From Streptococcaceae bacterium (GTDB lineage: Bacteria > Bacillota > Bacilli > Lactobacillales > Streptococcaceae): 60,979 nucleotides of DNA. The position numbers and the translations under genes are program-made. The notes beneath the pieces are model-generated. The model was not told the DNA's origin. It did no database searches and was given only the letters and a program-made list of their open reading frames with translations. This document shows positions 1 through 8,559 of the stretch, piece after piece (the stretch's first letter is position 1; each line of letters begins with the position of its first letter). The stretch is from contig JAISXW010000022.1 of NCBI GenBank assembly GCA_031270325.1, positions 1-60,979 of the forward strand, in the 5' to 3' direction.

Positions 1-68
1 GTTCGTTCGTTCGTTCGTTCGTTCGTTCGTTCGTTCGTTCGTTCGTTCGTTCGTTCGTTCGTTCGTTC
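1..68. repeat. GTTC tetranucleotide tract, at least 17 copies
   Basis: Seventeen perfect GTTC units (GAAC on the coding strand), truncated by the window edge, lie just after the start codon of the minus-strand gene. A 4-bp repeat inside a reading frame changes frame with each unit gained or lost, the classic arrangement for slipped-strand phase variation. A second tract of 11 units lies at 24404-24447. Confidence 0.95.
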
Positions 69-83
69 GTTTAAGTGAATCAT
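1..83 (-). CDS. 5' end of a phase-variable surface/secreted protein gene (partial)
   Basis: Only the first codons are inside the window; the gene runs off the left edge. An ATG at 83-81 follows an AAAGGA ribosome site by 8 nt and is read as M-I-H-L-N-E-R-T, then into a GAAC tetranucleotide tract. The start, ribosome site and upstream promoter closely match those of the DUF6273-like secreted protein gene at 23179-24477, so this is inferred to be a paralogue. Whether it is in frame cannot be decided because the downstream part is missing. Confidence 0.6.
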   Translation of the reverse strand, partial: MIHLNERTNERTNERTNERTNERTNER

Positions 84-132
84 TCGACGTTTCCTTTGTC
101 AAGTATTTACTGTTGAAAATTATTATAGTTTC

Positions 133-161
133 ATTATATGACTAATTGAAAATGCTGTCAA
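133..161 (-). promoter_or_regulatory. Consensus promoter of the first phase-variable gene
   Basis: On the minus strand TTGACA (161-156) and TATAAT (138-133) are separated by 17 nt: a perfect sigma-A consensus. The same arrangement with similar spacer sequence occurs upstream of the paralogue at 24509-24537. Confidence 0.85.
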
Positions 162-606
162 ATATTTGCTGAACCCGAACCCCTCAATCAGACCGAGTTT
201 GTCGTGTAGTTGTGCAGTGGAGAGCTTTGGCTCAAAACAGCTGTGGTCTCAGATAAGAGTGAGACCTTAGTCTCGACAGTTAGCTCGGAAATAGTAGATT
301 GGAGAGCAGATCACCACGCAGTTTTGAGACAAAGAATTGGAACGGCACTTCCGCTATCATGCGTTTGTGTCATGTGGTTGTTGTGGCGGACAGTCTCTCT
401 AAAAACGAGAGTAGCTATCTTGCTAGGCTACCGCTTTAGCGTTCGTTTGCAAGTCAGCATGACCTGAGAGGCTCATTCCGGACTTCAGCTGGCTGATTGT
501 GACCCTCCCAAGACCATTTGCGGCCTGACAACTTCGGGGGTTGCCAGAAACCCATTGCCTGCAACCTTTTAACGTTCAAGCATTGGAGCAAAATGCCCCG
601 AGGGTC
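162..606. other. Intergenic stretch without a convincing gene
   Basis: An open frame exists on the plus strand at 210-467 but it has no ribosome site and no recognisable family. A short inverted repeat (GGTCTCA/TGAGACC, about 246-266) is the only structure seen. The segment near 190-205 resembles the sequence upstream of the second phase-variable gene (both contain GACCGAGTTTGTCGTG). Confidence 0.5.
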
Positions 607-921
607 GATATAAAAGACCTAACATCAGATATAAAAGACCTGATGTTCGATATCAAAGACCCGACATCAGATATCAATAACCTGATCTTCGGTATAAAAG
701 ATCCAACATCAGATATCGATGACCTGATTGTCGGTATAAATTTCCCGACATCAGATATCAATGACCTGATCGTCGGTATAAATTTCCCAACATCAGATAT
801 CAATGACCTGATCGTCAGTATAAATTTCCCAACATCAGATATCAATGACTCGATAATGGCGTTAAAAGACTCGACTTTGACGCGAAAAGACTCAACTTTA
901 ACAGCAAATTTCCCGCTTGCC
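607..921. repeat. 21-bp tandem array 1 (15 units)
   Basis: Fifteen consecutive 21-bp units. Odd and even units differ in their second half (for example ...ACATCA versus ...TGATCGTC), giving a 42-bp higher-order alternation. Most units start with GATATC or GATATAA. The last three units are degenerate. Because 21 is a multiple of 3 and the unit lacks stops, frames are open on both strands (plus 541-927, minus 576-989), but neither has a ribosome site, so I annotate a repeat and not a gene. Confidence 0.85.
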
Positions 922-1035
922 CAGTGAAGCGCTCGGAAAAGCTCAAGCAAGACTCGATGTTCGCAAGTGTTTGAACTGGTCATGGACATGACGAAAGGAT
1001 AGCCGCATGCCTTTTTGATTAGTAACAGACATCAA

Positions 1036-1072
1036 CAAAAGACGCCAGAGGCTCAAGCTAAGCCTCTGGCGT
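1036..1072 (-). terminator. Terminator after nadA
   Basis: Inverted repeat ACGCCAGAGGCT (1042-1053) / AGCCTCTGGCGT (1061-1072), followed on the minus strand by CTTTTG. It lies about 40 bp beyond the nadA stop codon and closes the nadBCA operon. Confidence 0.75.
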
Positions 1073-1112
1073 GTCAGTATTAATTGATTGCTGATTTTGT
1101 CCAAATCGTTGG

Positions 1113-2267
1113 TCACATCTCAAGCATCCGATCAAGTGCCTTGAGGCTGCTAATCTGAGTTGCTTTGTCGACTGTGATTTGTTGCAGGGTTGAGCCGTTT
1201 TCAATCTCCTCCAAAGTCCATAAAAGATGGGCTAGGCGGATACGATTCATGGTAATACATGAAAAAGCTGTGGGGTCAATCGAGACGATGTCATGATCAG
1301 GAAGGTCACGAATCATCCGGTTGACCAGATTATTGTCTGTCCCGATCGCCCACTTGGTATGGGCTGGACTGGCAGCGACGACGTCAATAATCTTCTTGGT
1401 CGAGCCGTAAAAATCGGATGCCTGTACGACCTCGATCGGACATTCCGGATGGACGATAACCTTTAGGTCGGGGATTTGTTGGCGCAGTTGAGCGATTTGA
1501 TCGACTGTGTATTGCTGATGGACACAGCAACGGCCTTTCCAGAGAATAACCTTTAGATTTTGCGGGTCTTGATTGCTATCATGAGGTAACAACTGGTCTT
1601 TTTTGGGATTCCAAATCGCCATCTCTGCCAAAGGAATGCCGAGTTGAAAGGCTGTATTCCGCCCGAGATGTTGATCTGGTAAAAAAAGGACACGCTGATG
1701 TTGGGCAAAGACCCGTTTCAAAATCATTTCGGCATTACTCGAGGTCACAATCACACCATTGTGATCGCCGACAAATGCCTTGACCTCAGCTGTCGAGTTG
1801 ATATATGTCACGGGGATAACTGGCTCAACATAGGTGGCTTCCAGCAGTTGCCACGCCCGCTCCAACTGCGCCAAATTTGCCATATCTGCCATTGAGCAAC
1901 CCGCCATCGCATCTGGTAGGTAAACTTTTTGATCGGCGGTTGTCAGCATATCCGCCGTCTCAGCCATGAAATGCACCCCACAAAAGATGATGTGCTTGGC
2001 TGCCCGATTGGCTGCGGCTGATTTTGCCAACTGCAAAGAATCTCCGACATAATCAGCAAAGGGAATGATTTCACTTTTTTGATAATGATGGGCTAGGATG
2101 ACCAATTCATCACCGAATTGTTGTTTTTTATCTTGGATTTGACGGCTAATCTCGTCAGCTGTCATCTGAGCATATTTTGCTGGGATAATCATTTGTTTGC
2201 TGATACAAGCCTGACGAGTGCTAGGCTTAGTGGTCACGACCGGCTTAACAGTCTCAATACTACTCAT
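1113..2267 (-). CDS. nadA: Quinolinate synthase
   Basis: Cytosolic [4Fe-4S] enzyme that condenses iminoaspartate (from NadB) with dihydroxyacetone phosphate to give quinolinate in de novo NAD synthesis. The 384-residue product has the family's Cys-containing segments FCGVHFMAET, GRCCVHQQY, HPECPIEV and FSCITMNRIR, which include the cluster ligands. A longer frame reaches 2309, but the ATG at 2267 is preceded by GGGAG and overlaps the end of nadC by 8 nt, so I chose it. Last gene of nadB-nadC-nadA. Confidence 0.93.
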   Translation of the reverse strand: MSSIETVKPVVTTKPSTRQACISKQMIIPAKYAQMTADEISRQIQDKKQQFGDELVILAHHYQKSEIIPFADYVGDSLQLAKSAAANRAAKHIIFCGVHFMAETADMLTTADQKVYLPDAMAGCSMADMANLAQLERAWQLLEATYVEPVIPVTYINSTAEVKAFVGDHNGVIVTSSNAEMILKRVFAQHQRVLFLPDQHLGRNTAFQLGIPLAEMAIWNPKKDQLLPHDSNQDPQNLKVILWKGRCCVHQQYTVDQIAQLRQQIPDLKVIVHPECPIEVVQASDFYGSTKKIIDVVAASPAHTKWAIGTDNNLVNRMIRDLPDHDIVSIDPTAFSCITMNRIRLAHLLWTLEEIENGSTLQQITVDKATQISSLKALDRMLEM

Positions 2268-3111
2268 GGTTACTTTTTTCTCCCTCATTACTATTAAAAC
2301 TAATATCAAAAGCGGTTACGGAATGGGTCAAAGCGCCGAGTGACAGGTAATCTGCCCCTGTATGCGCATAAGTTGCCAGATTGGCAAGGCTAATGCCGCC
2401 AGAAATTTCTGTCAAGATATGGTCTGGCACTAACTTGGTCCACTCAGCGACCTGTTCCGGTGTCCGATTATCAAACATAATAATGTCTGCATTGGCGGCG
2501 ATTGCTTCCAAAAGTTGCGCCTTGGTCTCAATTTCGACTTCGATCTTGACCATTTGACCGATTTGTTGACGAACTTTCTCGACTGCCTGAGCAATGCTAC
2601 CGGCATAGGCAATATGATTGTCTTTGAGCATGACACCATCATAAAGTCCGACCCGATGATTGACCCCACCGCCAATCCTAACTGCTGCTTTATCAAAATA
2701 ACGCAAGCCAGGCGCTGTTTTCCGAGTATCACAGATTTTAATCGTCGGGTCATCTAAGGTTGTGATTGCCTGACGGGTAAAGGTCGCAATGCCACTCATG
2801 CGTTGCATGAGATTGAGAATCACTCGCTCCCCTGTGAGGAGTGTTCGGATAGAACCTGTCGCCCGCCCGATAATCGTGCCTGTTTTGATCTCATCGCCAT
2901 CTGATACCGCTGGCAGAAAGGTCGCCTGTCCGCCCAGAGCATCATAGACGACCTGGGCAATGTCTAGACCTGCAATGACGCCGTCATCTTTAGCGATAAA
3001 GACACCACTAGACTGTTGGTCTTGCTCGAAGATCAAGTCTGCTGACAAGTCGCCACTGCCGATGTCTTCTATCAAAAAAGCCTTGATTTGTTCCTGTGCT
3101 TGTAGGTTCAT
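2260..3111 (-). CDS. nadC: Nicotinate-nucleotide pyrophosphorylase (quinolinate phosphoribosyltransferase)
   Basis: Converts quinolinate and PRPP to nicotinate mononucleotide, CO2 and pyrophosphate. 283 residues, the usual family length. Visible family segments include an N-terminal EDIGSGDLSADL region, CDTRKTAPGLR with PRPP/quinolinate-binding basic residues, GGGVNHRVGL, and the C-terminal barrel segments IMFDN and EISGGI. Starts one base after the nadB stop codon and overlaps nadA, so the three genes are translationally linked. Confidence 0.94.
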   Translation of the reverse strand: MNLQAQEQIKAFLIEDIGSGDLSADLIFEQDQQSSGVFIAKDDGVIAGLDIAQVVYDALGGQATFLPAVSDGDEIKTGTIIGRATGSIRTLLTGERVILNLMQRMSGIATFTRQAITTLDDPTIKICDTRKTAPGLRYFDKAAVRIGGGVNHRVGLYDGVMLKDNHIAYAGSIAQAVEKVRQQIGQMVKIEVEIETKAQLLEAIAANADIIMFDNRTPEQVAEWTKLVPDHILTEISGGISLANLATYAHTGADYLSLGALTHSVTAFDISFNSNEGEKSNHE

Positions 3112-3112
3112 C

Positions 3113-4585
3113 CTAAACTTCTTCCTCCATAATCATATAGTGAGCGCCCAAACTTTCTTTGCGGCGCAAAGCCGCCTGAGCAATCTGTTCAGCGACCAGA
3201 CAAAGATTGGCGGTCTCGATTTGCTGGCGATCTGTGCAGCTTTGATCCAATACCCGATACTGATACTGAGCTAACCAGTCTAAAAATGCTTGAATCTCCG
3301 CTGGTTTCCTGATAATTCCCAAACTAGCTGACGTCTGAGCGACTAATTCTGCTCGCTCGGGCAATCGCAAGCCAGCACTTTTCTGGACCAATTGTTCAGA
3401 GACAATATTGAGAGATGTTGGATGACTCGCTTGATGAATCGCTTCAGCCACACTCTTGGCAAAACTCAACCCCTCCAACAAAGAATTGCTGGCCAAACGG
3501 TTAGCACCATGAACACCGGTAAAGGCGACCTCGCCAACAGCATAGAGGGATTGGAGATTAGTCTGACCAGAAAAATCAGTCTTGACCCCTCCCATCAAAA
3601 AGTGCATACCGGGTTGAATCGGAATCCGTTGGGTTTGCTTAAAAGGAATCTCATTTTTTTCAAGATAAGCTGAAATAGAGGGAAACTGTTGGGTAAAGTG
3701 TGCAACAGTTGAAATATCCAGATAAATCTGATGACCGGCTTGGATATTGTCATAAACGACACGACTGACCACATCACGTGGCGCTAGATCCAGTTTGTTG
3801 GAATAGCCGACCATAATCGGCCGATCCGTCTCGTCAACCAGTCTAGCCCCTGCACCTCTGACAGCTTCTGAGATTAAAATCGGATGAATGTCCTCGCCGC
3901 CATCCAGCAAGCTCGGATGAAACTGTAAAAACTCCATATCGGACAACTGGCAACCTGCTCGTAAAGCCATGGCTAAGCCGTCTCCAGTAATCGACCGATG
4001 ATTGCTAGTATAGGCAAACAAATGTCCGACCCCACCAGTTGCCAAGACAAAGTAATCCGCAAAGATCGTTTGTCTCTGATTCTTGTCGTCCAAATAATTC
4101 AGACCGACCACTTTGCCAGATGTGACGACAAAATCTATCGCCAAAGCGTGCTCGATCCACTTGACAGCTGATAGCTTGCTGTGGATAAAGCTAGTCAGAT
4201 GGCGACCGGTTTGATCTCCTCCGGCATGCAAGACGCGCTTATGTGAATGAGCCCCCTCCAGCCCCATTGCCAACTGACCATTGGCATCGGCATCAAACAC
4301 CATCCCCTCAGCGATTAATTCTTGAATGACTTTTGGCCCTTCGTGAATCATTTTCTCAACCGCTTTTTTGTGATTGCGAAAGACACCTGCTGATAGGGTA
4401 TCGTAGACATGTGAGGCCTCGCTATCCGAATCTTGCAATACGGCAGCCACGCCACCTTGGGCAAACATCGAATTACTGGCGGTCTTTTTTTCCTTACACA
4501 AGATCGTCACTTCTGCCCGATCCTTGAGGTAAAAAGCAGTTGTCGCACCTGCAATACCAGAACCAATAATGACCACTTTTTTCAT
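3113..4585 (-). CDS. nadB: L-aspartate oxidase
   Basis: FAD enzyme that oxidises L-aspartate to iminoaspartate, the first step of de novo NAD synthesis. The N-terminal Rossmann motif IGSGIAGATTAF binds FAD; family segments NSMFAQGGVAAV, GLEGAHSHKRVLHAGGDQTG and the C-terminal GANRLASNSLLEG are present. The frame opens at 4609, but the ATG at 4585 gives a start directly ahead of the FAD motif and follows AAGAAGAG. About 490 residues, slightly short for the family but complete. First gene of nadBCA. Upstream DNA at 4615-4675 has a possible -10 (TAAAAT) without a clear -35 box. Confidence 0.93.
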   Translation of the reverse strand: MKKVVIIGSGIAGATTAFYLKDRAEVTILCKEKKTASNSMFAQGGVAAVLQDSDSEASHVYDTLSAGVFRNHKKAVEKMIHEGPKVIQELIAEGMVFDADANGQLAMGLEGAHSHKRVLHAGGDQTGRHLTSFIHSKLSAVKWIEHALAIDFVVTSGKVVGLNYLDDKNQRQTIFADYFVLATGGVGHLFAYTSNHRSITGDGLAMALRAGCQLSDMEFLQFHPSLLDGGEDIHPILISEAVRGAGARLVDETDRPIMVGYSNKLDLAPRDVVSRVVYDNIQAGHQIYLDISTVAHFTQQFPSISAYLEKNEIPFKQTQRIPIQPGMHFLMGGVKTDFSGQTNLQSLYAVGEVAFTGVHGANRLASNSLLEGLSFAKSVAEAIHQASHPTSLNIVSEQLVQKSAGLRLPERAELVAQTSASLGIIRKPAEIQAFLDWLAQYQYRVLDQSCTDRQQIETANLCLVAEQIAQAALRRKESLGAHYMIMEEEV

Positions 4586-4675
4586 CGTCTCTTCTTTCAA
4601 TTCATTCATTTAGATAATTGGTACTATTTTAACATAAAACAAGGCTAAGCATGAACTATATCTCAATAAAAGCCC

Positions 4676-4703
4676 AAAAAAAGAACCAAATATTCGGTTC
4701 TTT
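4676..4703 (-). terminator. Terminator after ftsX
   Basis: Stem AAAGAACC (4680-4687) / GGTTCTTT (4696-4703) followed on the minus strand by seven T residues. It lies just after the ftsX stop codon and before the nad operon upstream region. Confidence 0.85.
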
Positions 4704-4717
4704 GTGATAGATTGCCT

Positions 4718-5662
4718 TTAGATTTTAAGGAAACGTCTCATTGAGATAACGGAACCAATCGACCCAATGACTACCCCGATAATCACCATTAAAATAATCA
4801 GTTGTGGCACAAAGGTATGCGGGTTGAGCAAGTAGAGCGCTTGCTGCGCCAAAGGTTTTTGCAAGCCGACATAGGCGATCTGATAGACAAAGCCGACTAA
4901 AAGACTCGGCAAGATCGACCCAAGTAAACCGACCCAAGCGCCTTCTAGGAAGAAAGGCCAGCGGATATAACCGTTTTTAGCCCCAACCAAACGCATGATT
5001 TGGATTTCTCGCTGACGAGACAAGATCGTGATCCGAATCGTGTTTGAGATGAGGAAGATAGCAACAAACAGTAACAAGCCCGCTGCAGCAATTCCCCAAG
5101 TTTTAATCACTTTTTCTAGATTAAAAATCTTTTTAGTGTTGGCACCGCCATAATCAGCACGGTCAACACCATCAAGTTTGCTAATGGCTGCAGAAACTTT
5201 GGTCACGTTCTCAGGTTTATCTGCTTCGACGATATAGACATCATACAGCGGATTGCTATCGCCCTTGAACATTTTCCAAGTACTCCCTAAGGAACTTGTC
5301 AGTTTATCCAACTCATTTTCTTTACTCGAATAAGTGACTTTGGTCACATGTGGCACGGCTTTGATTGCATCTTTGACTTTATGATAGTCAGGATTAGGGA
5401 TTCGTTTTGTTCTGTCGTTAGGATCGACAATTTCCTTGTCACTATCATGGGTACTCAATTTCAAAAATGTCGACACGCGGACATTATTCGCCAAGTCTGA
5501 TGCTAATTTGGTGGTATTCAAGATGACTGCCAAAAAGACACCGACCAAAACTAAAGTAATCGTGACAGAAGACACCGCAGCCACTGTCATCCAACCATTT
5601 CTGCGGAGATTCTTGATGGATTGCCACAGGTGTTTTAAAAATGTTCTAATCATCGTAGCCAT
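4718..5662 (-). CDS. ftsX: Cell division ABC transporter permease FtsX
   Basis: Integral membrane partner of FtsE; in Gram-positive cocci FtsEX activates the peptidoglycan hydrolase PcsB at the septum. 314 residues with an N-terminal membrane segment (about residues 20-45), a large extracellular loop (about 50-185) and three C-terminal membrane segments, including the conserved SNTIRITILSRQREIQIMRL stretch. The ATG overlaps the 3' end of ftsE by 17 nt; a second in-frame ATG three codons later is also possible. Confidence 0.95.
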   Translation of the reverse strand: MATMIRTFLKHLWQSIKNLRRNGWMTVAAVSSVTITLVLVGVFLAVILNTTKLASDLANNVRVSTFLKLSTHDSDKEIVDPNDRTKRIPNPDYHKVKDAIKAVPHVTKVTYSSKENELDKLTSSLGSTWKMFKGDSNPLYDVYIVEADKPENVTKVSAAISKLDGVDRADYGGANTKKIFNLEKVIKTWGIAAAGLLLFVAIFLISNTIRITILSRQREIQIMRLVGAKNGYIRWPFFLEGAWVGLLGSILPSLLVGFVYQIAYVGLQKPLAQQALYLLNPHTFVPQLIILMVIIGVVIGSIGSVISMRRFLKI

Positions 5663-6341
5663 ACTCTCCTTCTATTTGGTCACGGACAATCCGTCCGTTT
5701 TCGATTGCGATTACACGATGGTGGAGGGTATTGACGATTTGTGAATTATGTGTCGCCATCAAAATCGTCGTCCCTTGAATGTTGATTTTTTCCAATAAGT
5801 TCATGATTTCCCATGAATTTTCAGGGTCCAAGTTTCCCGTTGGTTCATCCGCAATCAAGACTTTAGGGGCGTTAGTAATCGAGCGGGCAATCGCCACACG
5901 TTGCTGTTCCCCACCAGACAGTTCGTTTGGAAAAGAGCGAACCTTGTGTTTCAAGCCCACGAGGTCCAAGACTTCCATCACGCGTTTTCTGATTTCACGT
6001 GGTCGTTTACCGATAACTTCCATGGCATAGGCGATATTTTCATAAACTGTTTTATTTTGTAACAATTTATAATCCTGAAAGACAACCCCAATCGAGCGGC
6101 GCAACATTGGCACATCACGTTTTTTGATTTTACTGAGATTGTAGCCGGCAACTACGCCTTCTCCCTTATCAAGTCTCACTTCGCGATACAATAATTTGAT
6201 AAAGGTCGATTTCCCCGCACCAGACGGTCCGACAACATAGGCAAATTCGCCTGCTTCAATGTCCACTGAAATATTTCGTAATGCTGTGGTGCCATTATTA
6301 TATTTCTTGGTTGCATTATTTAATTTGATAATACTAGTCAT
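5646..6341 (-). CDS. ftsE: Cell division ATP-binding protein FtsE
   Basis: ABC ATPase that powers FtsX. 231 residues with Walker A GPSGAGKST, the Q-loop VVFQDYKLL, signature LSGGEQQRVAIAR, Walker B VLIADEPTGNLD and H-loop ATHNSQIV, all intact. Lies 43 nt downstream of prfB, in the prfB-ftsE-ftsX order common in Firmicutes, and is probably transcribed from the prfB promoter. Confidence 0.96.
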   Translation of the reverse strand: MTSIIKLNNATKKYNNGTTALRNISVDIEAGEFAYVVGPSGAGKSTFIKLLYREVRLDKGEGVVAGYNLSKIKKRDVPMLRRSIGVVFQDYKLLQNKTVYENIAYAMEVIGKRPREIRKRVMEVLDLVGLKHKVRSFPNELSGGEQQRVAIARSITNAPKVLIADEPTGNLDPENSWEIMNLLEKINIQGTTILMATHNSQIVNTLHHRVIAIENGRIVRDQIEGEYGYDD

Positions 6342-6384
6342 TAGTTTATATGCCTTTCTATATTTATGACAGATGATTTCCAGA

Positions 6385-7482
6385 TTACATTTTCCATTTT
6401 AAATAGGCATCAATAAAGCCATCTAAGTCGCCATCCATGACAGTGTCGATCTGACTGGTTTCATAACCGGATCGGGTATCTTTGACCAATTGGTAAGGCA
6501 TGAAGACATAGGAACGAATCTGAGACCCCCAAGAAATATCAGCTTGATCTCCCTTTAGTTCCTCGACTTCTGCTTGTTTTTTATCGACTTCGAGCTGATA
6601 AAGTTTTGATTTGAGCATTTTCATCGCCAAGTCTCGATTACCGTACTGCGTGCGATCCATTGTAGATGACACAACAATGCCTGTCGGTATATGAGTCAAA
6701 CGGACACCGGTTGAAACCTTGTTGACATTTTGCCCACCTGCCCCTCCTGAACGAAAGGTGTCCATCTTGACATCGGCGTCACGTACCTCGACTTCGATCG
6801 AGTCATCTAATTCTGGCATGACATCGACTGAGGTAAAGGACGTATGCCGACGATTTTGGGAGTCAAAAGGCGAAATCCGAACCAAGCGATGTACCCCTTT
6901 TTCTGAACGTAAGAAACCATAAGCGTTCTTACCTGTGAATTTGAGTGTGGCAGATTTTAAGCCTGCGACATCGCCGTCCTGATAATCAACGACTTCAACT
7001 TTGAACTGATGGGCATTGCCCCAACGTTCATACATCCGCATTAACATGCTGCCCCAGTCCTGTGACTCGGTCCCACCAGAACCAGGGTGGATTTCTAGCA
7101 AGGCATTCATGTGATCATAAGGCTGGTTCAATATCATTTCAAGCTCATAGGCTTGCATTTTACTCGCTAATTTTTCCAGTTCTGTTTCCAGTTCTGCCTG
7201 CATGTCTGCATCAGCATCTTCTTCTAGCATTTCTAACATGACTTCTTGATCTTCAAGCATGGCCTGCATGTTCATGAATGTCTCGTATTTAGCTTTGAGC
7301 TGATTAGACTGTTCCACGACTTTTTGGGCTGCCAAGTTATCGTCCCAAAAACTAGGGTGCGACATATCGTTGTCCAGCAAGGCGATTTCTTCTTCTAACC
7401 GTTCAAGATCGAGGTTTTCTCGAAAAGAGGCAATTTTTTCTGAGTTTTGCGCAATGTGATTGCGAATTTCACTAATTTCCAT
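6385..7482 (-). CDS. prfB: Peptide chain release factor 2
   Basis: Recognises UAA and UGA and triggers peptide release. 365 residues with the SPF anticodon-like tripeptide (in [11 protein letters not shown]) and the GGQ catalytic motif ([12 protein letters not shown]). Most bacterial prfB genes carry a programmed +1 frameshift at an in-frame TGA near codon 25; here the frame is continuous through that region ([10 protein letters not shown], with CTCGAT where CTTTGAC would be), so the autoregulatory frameshift is absent. The ATG lies only 8 nt after a -10 box, without a Shine-Dalgarno sequence. Confidence 0.96.
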   Translation of the reverse strand: MEISEIRNHIAQNSEKIASFRENLDLERLEEEIALLDNDMSHPSFWDDNLAAQKVVEQSNQLKAKYETFMNMQAMLEDQEVMLEMLEEDADADMQAELETELEKLASKMQAYELEMILNQPYDHMNALLEIHPGSGGTESQDWGSMLMRMYERWGNAHQFKVEVVDYQDGDVAGLKSATLKFTGKNAYGFLRSEKGVHRLVRISPFDSQNRRHTSFTSVDVMPELDDSIEVEVRDADVKMDTFRSGGAGGQNVNKVSTGVRLTHIPTGIVVSSTMDRTQYGNRDLAMKMLKSKLYQLEVDKKQAEVEELKGDQADISWGSQIRSYVFMPYQLVKDTRSGYETSQIDTVMDGDLDGFIDAYLKWKM

Positions 7483-7490
7483 ACTGTCTC

Positions 7491-7519
7491 ATTCTACCAC
7501 GTTTTCATTTATTTTTCAA
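7491..7519 (-). promoter_or_regulatory. prfB-ftsE-ftsX promoter (leaderless type)
   Basis: TTGAAA (7519-7514), 17-nt spacer, TAGAAT (7496-7491) on the minus strand. The prfB ATG starts at 7482, so a start site 7 nt after the -10 box would leave a leader of 0-2 nt. Confidence 0.7.
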
Positions 7520-7641
7520 AATTTGATTGAATCAGGTCACGACAAAGTCTATTGAGCTAAATCAAACTAGCTTGAACCTTGAGAAAAGCTATGAAATCCG
7601 AGAAAGAAGTGTTTTACTCAGATTTTTCGCCCACAACAAAT

Positions 7642-7685
7642 AAAAAAGGCACACCAAATGCCTAAAACACCAAGAAAATGTGCCT
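7642..7685 (-). terminator. Terminator at the left end of array 2
   Basis: Nested inverted repeats AGGCA (7647-7651) / TGCCT (7659-7663) and AGGCACA / TGTGCCT (7679-7685), followed on the minus strand by six T residues. It would stop minus-strand transcription coming out of the repeat array before prfB. Confidence 0.65.
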
Positions 7686-7722
7686 GAAAACAATTTGTCG
7701 GGAAACAAGGGTGAACTAAAGC

Positions 7723-8247
7723 TGACCATGCGTGGTCTGAAATTGATTAACAGTGGTCTCCTATTGACCATGCGTGGGCTAAATTTGACCAACGGTGGTC
7801 TCCTGTTGTCCGTTCGTGGGCTGATTTTGACCAACGGTGGTCTCCTGTTGACCATGCGTGGGCTAAATTCAAGCAAGCGTGGGTCTTTTTTACCCGTGCG
7901 ACACTCTTTTTCTCCCGTACGTGACTCTTTTGTACCCAACGACACTTCTTTTTTGACCAATCGACACTCTTTTGTGACCAGCGGCGCTTCTTTTTTACCA
8001 GACAGATACTCTTTTGTACTCAATGGCGCTTCTTTTTTGACCGATCGACACTCTTTTGTATCCAACGGCGCTTCTTTTTTGACCGACTGACACTCTTTTG
8101 TACTCGACGGCGACTCTTTTTTGCCCAACGGACACTTTTTTTCATCCGACGCCGCATCTTTTTTACCCAACGGCGACTCTTTTTCGTGCAAGCGAGACTC
8201 TTAATCAGGCATGCGTGGTCTAAAGTTGAGCAACGCTGGGCTTAAAA
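7723..8247. repeat. 21-bp tandem array 2 (about 25 units)
   Basis: About 25 units of 21 bp (one is 22). The left third uses a GACCATGCGTGGGCT/GACCAACGGTGGTCT unit pair and the rest a GACCAATCGACACTC/GACCAGCGGCGCTTC pair, with T-rich junctions; alternate units resemble each other most, giving a 42-bp super-period. Frames are open on both strands (plus 7680-8090, minus 7589-8191), an expected result of a stop-free unit whose length is a multiple of 3. Neither frame has a convincing start. I see no gene between 7520 and 8559. Confidence 0.85.
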
Positions 8248-8328
8248 ATACCCGACAACCAACAACTCACACGTTACATTAGGGGCATTACCTTTTGTTT
8301 GGGAGTAACAGGGTATTTTTGACATAAC

Positions 8329-8362
8329 AAAAGGAAAGCAGTCTCCGCCGCTTCCCTTTCCT
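8329..8362 (-). terminator. Terminator after queG
   Basis: AAGGAAAG (8331-8338) / CTTTCCTT (8355-8362) followed on the minus strand by TTGTT. It is about 200 bp beyond the queG stop codon; the DNA between (8363-8559) holds no gene, only a short inverted repeat ACACACC/GGTGTGT near 8431-8459. Confidence 0.55.
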
Positions 8363-8559
8363 TAACTCATGACACTCATTTCCTGTTTAAACTACGCCTC
8401 TTTCTCCGCCTAGATGTTGGGACAGCGAGGTCACAAACACACCCGACTCTCAAAATCTGGTGTGTCTCTCGTGATTAGAGTCAAAGAGTCTATCACTCTT
8501 TATCTGCTGCTTTACACAGACACGGTCTCGTCAAGACTCACTTTAAATGAATTATTTTG

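Noticed and set aside
210-467. 85-codon plus-strand ORF near the left end
   Set aside because: No ribosome site, no family features, unusual composition; likely chance.
541-989. Overlapping ORFs on both strands in array 1
   Set aside because: Consequence of a stop-free 21-bp repeat; no ribosome sites and no conserved non-repeat domain.
7589-8191. 200-codon minus-strand and 136-codon plus-strand ORFs in array 2
   Set aside because: Same cause as array 1; the minus frame also runs through a terminator hairpin.
607-8247. Arrays as CRISPR loci
   Set aside because: Units are contiguous with no unique spacers and there are no cas genes nearby.
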